Shown here one piece after another: positions 1 to 9,217 of a DNA stretch of 64,000 nt. The notes beneath the pieces are model-generated. The model searched no databases, was not told the origin of the DNA, and was given only the letters and a program-made list of their open reading frames with translations. The translations under genes were made by a program, and so were the position numbers. Numbering within the stretch: position 1 is the first letter of the stretch; the number at the start of each line of letters is the position of its first letter. Source of the DNA: G965250275 sp965250275 (GTDB lineage Bacteria; Pseudomonadota; Alphaproteobacteria; Rhodobacterales; Rhodobacteraceae); contig OZ252297.1 in the NCBI GenBank assembly GCA_965250275.1, forward strand, positions 2,108,001-2,172,000, read 5' to 3'.

Positions 1-556
1 TGTCTTTATGGCGGCGGCGGCGTATCAGCAGCTTGCCGAGGCGACGGATGCTCCGATCCATCTCGGCATCACGGAAGCCGGCGGGCTGGTCAGCGGGACC
101 ATCAAGTCCGCGATCGGCCTTGGCAACCTGCTCTGGATGGGCATCGGTGACACGATCCGGGTCAGCCTGAGCGCTGATCCTGTGGAAGAGGTCAAAGTCG
201 GGTTCGAAATCCTCAAATCACTTGGTCTGCGGCATCGCGGTGTGAACATCATCTCGTGTCCGTCCTGCGCCAGACAAGGGTTTGACGTGATCAAGACGGT
301 CGAGACGCTGGAGAAGCGGCTGGAGCATATCAAGACCCCGATGAGCCTGAGCATCATCGGATGTGTGGTTAACGGACCCGGAGAGGCGCTGATGACGGAT
401 GTCGGCTTTACCGGGGGTGGGGCAGGGTCCGGCATGGTCTATCTGGCCGGGCAGCAGAGCCACAAGCTTTCCAACGACCAGATGATCGAACACATCGTCG
501 AACAGGTCGAGAAACGCGCCGCAGAGTTGGACGAGTCGCCCGAAGCCGCAGAATAA
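1..556 (+). CDS. ispG: 4-hydroxy-3-methylbut-2-enyl-diphosphate synthase, 3' part
   Basis: This is the C-terminal part of IspG/GcpE, the [4Fe-4S] enzyme that converts MEcPP to HMBPP in the non-mevalonate isoprenoid pathway in the cytoplasm. The reading frame is open from the first bases, so the true start lies outside the window. The three cluster cysteines are visible: SCPSC near the middle of the fragment and GCVVNGPGEA further on, the latter a family signature. The stretch GVNIISCPSC agrees with the family closely. The acidic tail DESPEAAE ends at a TAA only 7 bp from the end of the convergent dsbA-like gene, so the two transcripts meet tail to tail with almost no spacer. Identity is secure; only the N-terminus is missing. 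Confidence 0.96.
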   Translation, partial: VFMAAAAYQQLAEATDAPIHLGITEAGGLVSGTIKSAIGLGNLLWMGIGDTIRVSLSADPVEEVKVGFEILKSLGLRHRGVNIISCPSCARQGFDVIKTVETLEKRLEHIKTPMSLSIIGCVVNGPGEALMTDVGFTGGGAGSGMVYLAGQQSHKLSNDQMIEHIVEQVEKRAAELDESPEAAE

Positions 557-563
557 GCGGGCG

Positions 564-1316
564 TTAGCGCGCGCGCTTCTCCTGCACCAGCTCGGCCATT
601 TGATCAGCAGGCAGGAACCCGCGCAGCAACTCGTCCTGCAGAACGAAGCTGGGTGTGCCGTTGATCTGCAGTGCCTGCGCCAGTTCGCGCGTCTGAGCGA
701 TTTCGGCCGTGACGGTGTCGCTGTCCATCTGCGCCAGGATCGCGTCTGCGTCGAGGCTCAGACCCTCGGCAAGTCGTCGCAGCGCAACCTCACCAACCGA
801 CCCGTTGAAATCCATCAGGGCATCGTGGACTTGCTTATACGCGTCGTCGCCGGCCACCTGCTTGGTCGCGATGGCAAACCGGGACGCCTGAACGGAGTCG
901 TCTCCGAGAATTGGCAGCTCCTTGATGATCAGACGAATGTTCCCGTCGTTCTCCAGAAGTTTGCTAACTTCGGGCATCGCGCGCCGGCAAAACCCGCAGC
1001 GGTAGTCCAGAAACTCGACCAGCGTGATGTCGCCGTCAGGGTTGCCGCCGACCCAGGAATATCCGTCGTTGAAGATGGCGTCTGCGTGCTGTGACACAAG
1101 ATCGGTATCAGCCTGCGCCTGCGCTTCGGCCTGGCGCTCTTCAAGCAGCGCCACAGCTTCCAGAATGATTTCGGGGTTGTCCAGCAGATAGGCGCGTACC
1201 TCTTCGCGGAAGGCGGCGCGTTCGTCGTCGCTCATCGCGGTGATGTCGACCGCGTATGCCGGAACAGCCAGCAGCGCCAGCGCCGTGGTCAAAGTCGCAA
1301 TGCGTCGGGCAATCAT
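564..1316 (-). CDS. DsbA-family thiol:disulfide oxidoreductase (ScsC-like)
   Basis: This 250-residue exported thioredoxin-fold protein probably acts on protein disulfides in the periplasm. It begins with a signal peptide (MIARRIATL, hydrophobic core, cleavage near AYA-VD). A short helical region rich in Glu and Ala follows (about residues 25-70), as in ScsC/Com1-type DsbA proteins. The DsbA fold then carries the active-site motif CGFC after VEFLDYR and a cis-proline loop in NGTPSF. The ATG at 1316 is chosen because GGAGA lies just upstream and the signal peptide starts there. It overlaps the stop of the upstream M48 gene by 4 bp (ATGA), so the two are translationally coupled. Whether it oxidises or isomerises cannot be read from sequence. 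Confidence 0.9.
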   Translation of the reverse strand: MIARRIATLTTALALLAVPAYAVDITAMSDDERAAFREEVRAYLLDNPEIILEAVALLEERQAEAQAQADTDLVSQHADAIFNDGYSWVGGNPDGDITLVEFLDYRCGFCRRAMPEVSKLLENDGNIRLIIKELPILGDDSVQASRFAIATKQVAGDDAYKQVHDALMDFNGSVGEVALRRLAEGLSLDADAILAQMDSDTVTAEIAQTRELAQALQINGTPSFVLQDELLRGFLPADQMAELVQEKRAR

Positions 1317-2665
1317 GGTTTTCTCCGTTTCTGAGCTCTTTCGGCGGCACTGAGCACATCCTGAGCGCGTTGCCAACCTGCGGATCCGCGGGGCAACAGA
1401 ACGATCGCTCGTTTCGCCTGCCGTCCGGCGTCTTCCATCCGTCCCTGAAGGGCATAGCGTTCGGCTGTCACCATCGCCGCCATCCCGTTTTGTCCTGTCT
1501 GAGCATAAGCTTGCGCCATGTCGCGCATCACGCGGGCATCCCGAAAGTCGCGGGATCGCGCCGTCTCCAGCGCCTTGAGTGCGGCCTTGGGCTGATCCGC
1601 GGCGAGCAATGCGCGTCCATAACCGCCCTGGATCAGCGACTCGCGTGGCGCAAGACTAACGGCCTTCTGGTACGCTTGGATCGCGTCGGGCAACCGCCGA
1701 CTTTCCATCAGGACCTGGCCCTTGAGGTCATAAAGAAAAGCATCGTCCGGGCGCAAAGCGATGGCTCCGTTCAGCGCGGCCAATGACTTCGACAGGTTGC
1801 GCTGCTTGTGGTGCGCAACGGCCTCACGCATCAAACGCACGTCCTTGAAGGGCTCTTCGCCGGCCCGCCGAAGCGTCCATTTTGGCGAACGTGTAAAAGC
1901 GGTCAGTTTGCCGCTGGCCCGCGCGAACCAATAGTCCGCGGTCGGGTTGTCTGCCGCGTCCCCGCCGTAAGAGGCAACGTAAGCTTCTGCGGCGCGAATA
2001 CGGTCCGTCGTCAACGGGTGAGAGCGGGTGTAGGGGTCCTGGCGGGCTTCCGACAAAACCTCCTGACCGCGAAAAAGCTGGTGCAGCTCGATCAGACCGC
2101 GTGGGCTTACGCCTGCGCTGCGCATGTAGCCCGCAGCGGAGCGGTCTGCGGCGGCCTCTTCGGCGCGCGTGTGTTTGAGAAAGTTCCGCAGGGCGGACGA
2201 CGACGTGCCAGCCGCAATCCCGCCCGCAGCCTCGCCACCACCGGCTGCGGCGGCGATGACCGCCAGTGCAAGGCCCAGACCCGCTGCGGTGCGGGCGCTA
2301 CGCAGATTGGTCATGCGACGGGTGATGTGACCATTGGAGATATGGGCGGCTTCATGGGCGATTACAGCTTGCAGGGTCCGCGCATTGGGCACTTTCTGGA
2401 TTAGCCCCGCGTGCAGATAGATTGTCTGATTGTCGACGACAAAGGCGTTGAGGGAACTCTCATCGACCACCAGGACCCGCACGCGGGTAGGGCTGAGACC
2501 AGCGGCGCGCAGGATCGGCGCGGCCAGTTGACCCAACGCGTGTTCGATGTCCGCATCGCGCAAGAGCGTGACCGCCGCCAACGGGCTGGCCGAGGCAAAT
2601 GTCAGCACCAGCGCTAACGCCATCGACGGGATTGACGCCACCTGGATTCCACGTTCAAACACCAT
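1313..2665 (-). CDS. M48 family metalloprotease with TPR repeats
   Basis: This 450-residue protein has the BepA/YfgC-like architecture: an N-terminal signal sequence (hydrophobic stretch ending ASPLAAV), an M48 peptidase domain with zinc motif HEAAH followed by the downstream glutamate in RAEEAAADR, and a C-terminal half of TPR-like helices (ALNGAIALRPDD, AIQAYQKAVSLAP). Such proteins clear or fold outer-membrane proteins in the periplasm, which fits the DsbA-like partner translated from the overlapping ATGA downstream. The start at 2665 has AAGGTG upstream and gives a sensible signal peptide; a Met at 2623 lacks a ribosome site. The start lies only 22 bp from the divergent aminotransferase start, so promoters must overlap one or both coding regions. 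Confidence 0.88.
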   Translation of the reverse strand: MVFERGIQVASIPSMALALVLTFASASPLAAVTLLRDADIEHALGQLAAPILRAAGLSPTRVRVLVVDESSLNAFVVDNQTIYLHAGLIQKVPNARTLQAVIAHEAAHISNGHITRRMTNLRSARTAAGLGLALAVIAAAAGGGEAAGGIAAGTSSSALRNFLKHTRAEEAAADRSAAGYMRSAGVSPRGLIELHQLFRGQEVLSEARQDPYTRSHPLTTDRIRAAEAYVASYGGDAADNPTADYWFARASGKLTAFTRSPKWTLRRAGEEPFKDVRLMREAVAHHKQRNLSKSLAALNGAIALRPDDAFLYDLKGQVLMESRRLPDAIQAYQKAVSLAPRESLIQGGYGRALLAADQPKAALKALETARSRDFRDARVMRDMAQAYAQTGQNGMAAMVTAERYALQGRMEDAGRQAKRAIVLLPRGSAGWQRAQDVLSAAERAQKRRKP

Positions 2666-2687
2666 GGCCGCACCTTGGGAGACGATC

Positions 2688-3836
2688 ATGCGAAACTCAA
2701 CCCGGTCCCAGGTCGATCCCTTCATTGTGATGGACGTCATGGAGGCTGCGCGCCAGGCTGAAGAGGCGGGCCGCTCGATCATTCATATGGAAGTCGGCCA
2801 ACCGGGAACGGGTGCCCCGAAAGGGGCCATTGAAGCTGTAAAGCAAAGCCTGGATGCCGATGCCCTTGGCTACACGGTGGCGCTGGGCCTGCCAGCTTTG
2901 CGAAAACGGATCGCCCGGATGTATGGCGAGTGGTACAACGTCGATCTCAACCCCGAACGGGTGGTGATCACGCCCGGGTCCTCCGGTGGATTCCTATTGG
3001 CCTTCACTGCGCTCTTTGACAGCGGCGACCGTGTGGGCGTCGGGGCGCCCGGCTATCCGTCCTATCGTCAGATTCTGCGCGCCCTTGGTCTGGTGCCCGT
3101 CGATCTGCCGACGGCAGCCAACAATCGTTATCAGCCGGTCCCGCAGGATCTCGCAGGGTTGGATTTGCGTGGGGTCATGGTTGCTTCACCTGCCAATCCA
3201 ACGGGCACGATGCTGGACCGCGGTGCAATGCAGGCTCTCATCACCGCCGCAGAAACTGAGAATGCGGCGTTTCTGAGCGACGAGATCTATCATGGCATCG
3301 AGTACGAGGCCAAGGCGGTCACCGCGCTTGAGCTCACCGACAATGCTTATGTCATCAACTCTTTTTCGAAGTATTTCTCGATGACCGGGTGGCGCGTCGG
3401 CTGGCTGGTGGTTCCCGAAGACCATGTGCGCGTCTTGGAGCGCATCGCGCAAAACATGTTCATTTGTGCCCCCCATGTCAGTCAGGTCGCCGCCCTCGCA
3501 GCCATGGACTGCGAAGAAGAGCTGCAAGCGAATCTCGATGTGTACCGCCGCAATCGCGAGTTGATGCTCGAGGGTCTGCCGCAAGCCGGATTTACACGCA
3601 TCGCGCCACCTGACGGTGCCTTTTATGTCTATGCGGATGTTTCCGATCTGACCGACGACAGCCGGGCATTTGCGGCGGAGATCCTGAAAGAGGAGGGGGT
3701 CGCGGTCACCCCGGGGCTGGATTTTGATCCCGAGCGCGGGGCTCGGACCATCCGCTTTTCTTATGCACGTGCAACCTCCGACATCGAAGAAGGGCTGATC
3801 CGGCTCAAGCGTTTCATGGCTGCGCGAGGTGCGTGA
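2688..3836 (+). CDS. PLP-dependent class I/II aminotransferase
   Basis: This 382-residue fold-type I aminotransferase belongs to the aspartate-aminotransferase-like group that also includes aromatic and alanine-type enzymes. Visible landmarks are the Asn/Pro segment SPANPTGTM, the PLP-stacking region LSDEIYHGI, the Schiff-base lysine in NSFSKYFSMTGWRVGW, and the carboxylate-binding arginine in RTIRFSYA near the C-terminus. The ATG at 2688 follows a GGGAGA ribosome site. Longer in-frame extensions upstream would run through the divergent protease start and are unlikely. The amino-acid substrate cannot be decided; the neighbours (protease, amidase, penicillin-binding protein) do not point to a pathway. 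Confidence 0.88.
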   Translation: MRNSTRSQVDPFIVMDVMEAARQAEEAGRSIIHMEVGQPGTGAPKGAIEAVKQSLDADALGYTVALGLPALRKRIARMYGEWYNVDLNPERVVITPGSSGGFLLAFTALFDSGDRVGVGAPGYPSYRQILRALGLVPVDLPTAANNRYQPVPQDLAGLDLRGVMVASPANPTGTMLDRGAMQALITAAETENAAFLSDEIYHGIEYEAKAVTALELTDNAYVINSFSKYFSMTGWRVGWLVVPEDHVRVLERIAQNMFICAPHVSQVAALAAMDCEEELQANLDVYRRNRELMLEGLPQAGFTRIAPPDGAFYVYADVSDLTDDSRAFAAEILKEEGVAVTPGLDFDPERGARTIRFSYARATSDIEEGLIRLKRFMAARGA

Positions 3837-3977
3837 GCCCCCGGTTGCCTGACCGGTTGGCCTTCCAAAGAAAAGTTGTTCAAGGCTCCAGCAACTGGGC
3901 GTTTCAATCGGCCGCGCTCTGAGGTATGCAAAGAGCAAAACAGGCCGGAGGACCGGTCGCGAGCGGTAATTGAAAAC

Positions 3978-5198
3978 ATGATCAGGATCCTGGTTGCGAT
4001 AAGCATCTTGCTGGGCACGCTGGGCGTCGCCACGGCGCAAGAGTTCACCGGGCTTGCCCGCGTTCTTGCCGCCGACAGCCGGGTGACGGATGGCACACGC
4101 GACGAGGTGGAACTGAACCTGCATCTGAGCCAGGGGGTTCCTTATCGTGTCTTCACGCTGGATGCGCCCCATCGTTTGGTGCTGGACTTCCAGGAAGTGG
4201 ACTGGCGCGGGCTGGATTGATCACGTTTTGATCAAAGTGCCCAGGTCGAGACCGTCAAAATGGGCACCTATGTGCCGGGCTGGTCACGCATGGTTGTGAC
4301 CCTTGATGCGCCAATGCAGGTGGACGAAGCCGGTCTTGAACTGAACGAAGCCAGCGGCGCAGCACATTTACGTATCGTCTTACAACCGGTTGATGCAGGG
4401 ACGTTTTCTGCGATGGCCGGGGCGCCGTATGACCCCCGATGGGATTTGCCGCGACCCGCGCCACTGCCACATGCGGTGACCCGAGGCCCGGACACGCCAT
4501 TGCGGGTGGTGCTCGACCCGGGCCACGGCGGTGTTGACCCCGGCGCGGAAATGCAGGGGGTCGACGAAAAGACACTGATGCTGACATTTGCGCGGGAACT
4601 GCGCGAAACACTTCTGCGCAGCGGGGACTTCGATGTCGTTCTGACGCGCACCGACGACTATTTCGTCTCACTCGAACGGCGGATCGCTCTGGCGCACCAG
4701 GCCGGCGCCGACGCCTTCATCTCTTTGCACGCTGACTCGCTGGCCGAAGGCCAAGCGCATGGTGCCACCGTTTACGTCCTGTCGACAGACGCGTCCGATG
4801 TGGCCAGTGCGAAACTGGCTGAACGGCACGACCGGGCCAACCTTCTGGCCGGGGCGGACCTGAGCACCACCGATGATGAAATCACGGATGTCCTGCTCGA
4901 TCTGGCACGTCAGGAAACGCAACCAAGGACAGATGCTTTGGCCCGGACCTTGGTAAATGGCATGGCTCAGACGGGCGGGCCGATGAACAGCCGGCCGCTG
5001 CGATCTGCGGCGTTTTCCGTCCTCAAGGCGGCTGACATTCCATCGGTTCTGATCGAGATCGGTTTTCTCAGCAGTCCGCGCGATCTGGAGAACCTTCAGG
5101 ATGCCGAATGGCGCGCAAAGATGGCGCAAGGCATTCGCAACGGGCTGGAGGCTTGGCGCATAGCGGACGCAACGCGCCGGCCACTGGTCAGGCAATAA
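3978..5198 (+). pseudogene. N-acetylmuramoyl-L-alanine amidase (AmiC-like) with in-frame TGA
   Basis: The frame encodes a signal peptide (MIRILVAISILLGTLGVATA), an AMIN domain and an amidase_3 catalytic domain that cleaves the lactyl-Ala bond of peptidoglycan during septum splitting. Catalytic landmarks are intact: LDPGHGGVDPGA, SLHADS and the late glutamate in LIEIGF. The frame is interrupted once, at codon 81, by TGA at 4218-4220. The same frame continues at once with AMIN-like sequence (ETVKMGTYVPGWSRMV), so nothing is deleted or shifted; a single base change would restore a protein of about 406 residues. An ATG at 4260 could give a product lacking both the signal peptide and half of AMIN, which could not be exported. 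It sits directly upstream of mrcA, a common order in this family. It could be a recent nonsense mutation or a base-calling error. Confidence 0.85.
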
Positions 5199-5293
5199 CG
5201 TTACGCGACGTGGCAGAAGATCGCCGCCTCGTGTTTTGACCCCGGCTGCGCGGCCCCATATAAGGCGCAGACACGACAGCAGAGGCTATACCC

Positions 5294-7846
5294 GTGCTCA
5301 GGTTCGTATTTTCTTTTTTTGGTGCCATTTTCAGTTTCCTGACTCTGGGTGTTGTGATGGTGGCGCTCACCATTGGCGGCGTGTTCTGGATGTACAGCCG
5401 TGACCTGCCCAGCCATGAATCGCTGGCGCAGTATCAGCCTCCGACGATCAGCCGGATCTACTCGGGTGAGGGGCAGTTGATCGATGAATTCGCCCGCGAA
5501 CGCAGGTTGTTCGCGCCGGCGGACGAGATCCCTGATCTGGTCAAGCAGGCCTTCATCAGCGCCGAGGACAAGAACTTCTATACCCACAAAGGGTATGACA
5601 TGCGCGGGATCGCGGCCGCGGCGGTCGAAGCAGCGCGCACGCGCGGCGAAACCCTGCGCGGGGCCTCAACAATCACGCAGCAGGTCATGAAGAACTTCCT
5701 GCTGTCCGGAGACCGGCAGGCAGAACGGAAGATCAAAGAGATCATTCTGGCCGCCCGGGTCGAACAGGCACTGGACAAGGAACAGATCCTCGAACTCTAC
5801 ATGAACGAGATCTTTCTCGGGCAAAACTCCTATGGGGTGGCGGCGGCCAGCCAGACCTACTTCAACAAAACCCTGGAAGAGCTGGAACCGCATGAGGCCG
5901 CGTTCCTTGCTTCTCTGCCCAAGGCGCCTTCGGATTATCACCCGGTGCGCGAGAAAGAGCGCCTGCTGGATCGTCGGAACTTTGTCCTGCGCGAGATGTA
6001 CGAGAATGGCTACCTGGACATGGCGGAGTACGAGACCGAAATGGCCATGCCGCTGCGGTCCGTCCAGAATGGCGATTTCCAAAGCTTCCGGACAGCGCTG
6101 CCGCCACGCGATTACTTCACCGACGAGATCCGCCGTCAGCTGAGCGAAGACTTTGGCGAGGGTGAGTTCTTTACCGGCGGTCTCACGGTGCGCGCGACCA
6201 TTGACGAAGAGATGCAGGTCCATGCCGCGTCTGCCTTGCGCGAAGGGCTTGAGAAGTACGACCGACGGCAGGGGATCTTCCGCGAACCCAAGGTGCGGTT
6301 GCCCGCCGAAGCCTTGGTTGACGAGGCCACGTGGCGCAGCGCGTTGTCCGATGCTGAAATTGCCCGCGACATCGATCTGGAGGGCAAATGGCACCCTGCG
6401 GTGGTGCTTCAGGTCGGCGACAACGACGCCCGCATCGGGATCGAGGGCGTCGAGGAAGATGCCGACGGGCATTGGATCCCTGCAAAGGACGTGGAGTGGG
6501 CCCGATTGCAACGGCGTGACGGGACGCGCAGCGGCAAAGCCAAGGTGGCAGGCGATCTGTTGCAGGTTGGCGATGTCGTGCACGTACGCGCGATGACCAA
6601 CGATGACGATGGCAGCTTTCTGCGCTGGTCCTTGCGGCAGGTGCCGCAGGTGCAGGGTGGCTTTGTCGCAATGGACGTGAACACCGGGCGCGTGATCGCC
6701 ATGCAGGGCGGGTTTTCGTATCAGGCGTCGGTGTTCAACCGTGCAACGCAGGCTTTGCGTCAGCCCGGTTCGAGCTTTAAGCCGTTTGTTTATGCCGCGG
6801 CACTCGACAGCGGCTATAGCCCGGCCACGATTGTTGTTGACGCTCCGATCGAGGTGAACACGCCACAGGGCCTTTGGCGCCCGCGCAACTCGTCGAACAA
6901 GTTCTATGGCCCAACGCCGCTGCGCACCGGGATCGAACGCTCGCGGAACCTGATGACCATTCGATTGGCGCAGGAAGTCGGCATGAGTGTTGTGGCCGGC
7001 TATGCCGAACGATTTGGTGTTTACGACAACATGAGCACCTATCTGGCGAACGCGCTCGGCTCCGAGGAAACCACGCTCTACCGGATGGTTGCGGCCTATG
7101 CCATGTTCGCGAATGGTGGGGAGCGGGTAGAGCCGACGCTGGTTGACCGCATCCAGGACCGGTATGGCCGTACCATTTACCGCCATGACCAGCGCTCCTG
7201 CGTGGATTGTCAGGTGGCGAGCTTGCGCCCGGATGAATTGCCCAGCATCGCTTCGAACCGGCGGCAAGTCATGGACCCGATCACGGCCTATCAGTTGACC
7301 TCCATGCTGAAAGGCGTGGTCGATCGTGGAACAGCAAGCCGTACTGTGAACCTGCCGGTGCCAACGGCCGGCAAAACCGGCACAACCAATGACGCGCGGG
7401 ATGTCTGGTTTGTGGGCTTCACTTCGAACATCGTGGCTGGCTGCTACATCGGATATGATCAGCCGCGTCCGCTGGGACGCGGAGCCTCGGGTGGCGGCAT
7501 GTGCGGTCCGGTGTTCCAGAGCTTCATGGAAAAAGCGACCGAAAAGTTCGGCGGGGGTCCGTTCGACGTGCCGCCGGGTGGATCGTTCATCAAGATCGAC
7601 CGTTTTACGGGCGCACGCCTTCCGGATGATGCCACTGGCGAATATGTAGTGGCTGAGTACTTCCGGAACGGTGCGGACACGATCTTTGGTTTGGCGTTCG
7701 ATGGCGGCTTTGCAATGGGTTCGAACCTGCCATTGATCGAAGAAGTTGTGCAGTCGGGGCGGCAAGTCACCACGTCAACAGGCGGAACCGCAACCGTCGG
7801 GCCAAAGGCAAATTTTGGTACCGTGAGTTCAGGCGGCCTGTACTAA
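5294..7846 (+). CDS. mrcA: penicillin-binding protein 1A
   Basis: This 850-residue bifunctional class A PBP polymerises and crosslinks peptidoglycan. A short cytoplasmic start and one transmembrane helix (residues 5-32) come first. The transglycosylase domain carries the catalytic glutamate in AEDKNFYTHKG and the motif STITQQVMKN. An OB-like insertion follows (about 320-440). The transpeptidase domain has SSFK (Ser near 493), SRN and KTGTT (near 694). Family length fits. Translation starts at GTG 5294, where the membrane anchor begins. It follows the interrupted amidase gene by about 95 bp and precedes prfB, an order seen in related bacteria. Near the C-terminus is a Gly/Ser/Thr-rich tail of low complexity. 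Identity is secure. Confidence 0.96.
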   Translation: MLRFVFSFFGAIFSFLTLGVVMVALTIGGVFWMYSRDLPSHESLAQYQPPTISRIYSGEGQLIDEFARERRLFAPADEIPDLVKQAFISAEDKNFYTHKGYDMRGIAAAAVEAARTRGETLRGASTITQQVMKNFLLSGDRQAERKIKEIILAARVEQALDKEQILELYMNEIFLGQNSYGVAAASQTYFNKTLEELEPHEAAFLASLPKAPSDYHPVREKERLLDRRNFVLREMYENGYLDMAEYETEMAMPLRSVQNGDFQSFRTALPPRDYFTDEIRRQLSEDFGEGEFFTGGLTVRATIDEEMQVHAASALREGLEKYDRRQGIFREPKVRLPAEALVDEATWRSALSDAEIARDIDLEGKWHPAVVLQVGDNDARIGIEGVEEDADGHWIPAKDVEWARLQRRDGTRSGKAKVAGDLLQVGDVVHVRAMTNDDDGSFLRWSLRQVPQVQGGFVAMDVNTGRVIAMQGGFSYQASVFNRATQALRQPGSSFKPFVYAAALDSGYSPATIVVDAPIEVNTPQGLWRPRNSSNKFYGPTPLRTGIERSRNLMTIRLAQEVGMSVVAGYAERFGVYDNMSTYLANALGSEETTLYRMVAAYAMFANGGERVEPTLVDRIQDRYGRTIYRHDQRSCVDCQVASLRPDELPSIASNRRQVMDPITAYQLTSMLKGVVDRGTASRTVNLPVPTAGKTGTTNDARDVWFVGFTSNIVAGCYIGYDQPRPLGRGASGGGMCGPVFQSFMEKATEKFGGGPFDVPPGGSFIKIDRFTGARLPDDATGEYVVAEYFRNGADTIFGLAFDGGFAMGSNLPLIEEVVQSGRQVTTSTGGTATVGPKANFGTVSSGGLY

Positions 7847-7865
7847 CCCGCACACTTGTCGTTGC

Positions 7866-7895
7866 ATCAGCCGCCGCAAGATCGGGGCGGCTGAT
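7866..7895 (+). terminator. hairpin between mrcA and prfB, possible terminator
   Basis: ATCAGCCGCC at 7866-7875 is perfectly complementary to GGCGGCTGAT at 7886-7895, with a 10-nt loop. The stem is GC-rich and follows the mrcA stop by about 20 bases. Only a weak T-rich tail (TTGCTT) follows, so it may be an inefficient terminator or an mRNA-stabilising hairpin. Confidence 0.5.
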
Positions 7896-7953
7896 TGCTT
7901 GAGCCTGCGCGACCGCTGGTTTATCACCAAGGCCTACGGAAAGAAGGGCACAG

Positions 7954-9087
7954 ATGCGCGCCGAAACACAAAGCATTGTCGTCGAGATCGAAAAGTCGCT
8001 GGAGCTTCTGGCGCAGCGCATGGATCACGAGACCGCACCGCACCGTCTTGAAGAATTCAATGCGCGGGTCGAGGACCCGACGCTCTGGGACAACCCGGAG
8101 GCTGCGCAGAAGCTCATGCGCGATCGCCAGATGCTGGTTGATGCGATGGAGACGTACACCCGGATCAAGCAGGACCTTAGTGACAATGTCGAGCTGATCG
8201 AGCTGGGCGAGATGGAAGAGGATGAGGAAGTGATCGACGAGGCCGAGGCGGCCTTGAAAGCGCTGGCCGAAACCGCGGCCAAAAAAGAACTGGAAGCTTT
8301 GCTCGACGGCGAGGCGGATGGCAACGACACCTTTCTCGAAATCAACGCCGGGGCTGGAGGCACGGAGTCCTGTGACTGGGCCAGCATGCTGGCACGCATG
8401 TATGTGCGCTGGGCGGAGAAGAAGGGCTACAAGGTCGAGCTGCAGTCCGAAAGTGCCGGAGACGAAGCGGGCATCAAATCAGCGACATACAAAATCTCCG
8501 GCCAGAACGCCTATGGCTGGCTGAAGTCCGAAAGTGGGGTGCACAGATTGGTCCGGATCAGTCCCTTTGATTCCGCGGCCAAGCGACACACGTCATTCTG
8601 TTCGGTCTGGGTCTACCCGGTTGTGGATGACAATATCGAAATCGAGGTGAACCCGGCTGACATTCGCATCGACACCTACCGGTCGTCTGGTGCGGGCGGC
8701 CAGCACGTGAACACCACGGACTCCGCGGTGCGGATCACGCACCACCCCACCGGGATCGTCGTAACGAGCTCGGAGAAATCCCAGCACCAGAACCGTGACA
8801 TCGCGATGAAAGCCCTGAAATCAAGGCTTTATCAGCTGGAGCTTGATCGCAGGAACGCGGACATCAACGCGGCACACGAAGCAAAGGGCGACGCGGGCTG
8901 GGGCAACCAGATCCGATCTTACGTTCTGCAACCCTATCAGATGGTCAAGGATCTTCGGACGAACTTCGAGACCTCCGACACCAAGGGTGTGCTCGACGGA
9001 GATCTGGACGCGTTCATGGCTGCGACGCTGGCTTTGGACGTGTCGGGAAAGAGCCGGGCCGAAGCCGAGGCGCAACAATCCGCCTGA
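7954..9087 (+). CDS. prfB: peptide chain release factor 2
   Basis: RF2 (377 residues) recognises UGA and UAA stop codons on the ribosome and triggers peptide release. The stop-codon recognition tripeptide SPF is seen in RISPFDSAAKRH, and the GGQ catalytic motif is at residues 248-250 (GAGGQHVNTTDSAVR). SPF rather than the PxT of RF1 identifies it. Many bacteria control prfB by a programmed +1 frameshift at an early UGA; here the frame is continuous from ATG, so that autoregulation is absent. Its own UGA dependence is of interest because the amidase gene upstream is interrupted by UGA. No obvious operon partner downstream: a 130-bp spacer without recognisable gene separates the amidase. Confidence 0.96.
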   Translation: MRAETQSIVVEIEKSLELLAQRMDHETAPHRLEEFNARVEDPTLWDNPEAAQKLMRDRQMLVDAMETYTRIKQDLSDNVELIELGEMEEDEEVIDEAEAALKALAETAAKKELEALLDGEADGNDTFLEINAGAGGTESCDWASMLARMYVRWAEKKGYKVELQSESAGDEAGIKSATYKISGQNAYGWLKSESGVHRLVRISPFDSAAKRHTSFCSVWVYPVVDDNIEIEVNPADIRIDTYRSSGAGGQHVNTTDSAVRITHHPTGIVVTSSEKSQHQNRDIAMKALKSRLYQLELDRRNADINAAHEAKGDAGWGNQIRSYVLQPYQMVKDLRTNFETSDTKGVLDGDLDAFMAATLALDVSGKSRAEAEAQQSA

Positions 9088-9217
9088 TCACGGTCGCCGC
9101 ACCTTCAGCTGCAGTTTCCATGCGTCAGAATGTGCTGACTCTGACCTTCAGATGCATCTTTTCACACCGAAGTCCGGTGTTTAGGCTTGGCCGGGACAAC
9201 CACCGGAAAGGCCTTTC

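Noticed and set aside
4218..4220. Selenocysteine reading of the TGA in the amidase gene
   Set aside because: No cysteine or redox role is expected at this AMIN position, and no selenocysteine insertion element is visible downstream.
5666..7765. A 699-codon open frame on the minus strand across the PBP1A gene
   Set aside because: PBP1A has all transglycosylase and transpeptidase motifs on the plus strand. The antisense frame has no recognisable domain and is a GC-skew shadow.
7954..8060. Programmed frameshift in prfB
   Set aside because: The frame is uninterrupted from the start and contains no early TGA with a Shine-Dalgarno-like slippery site.
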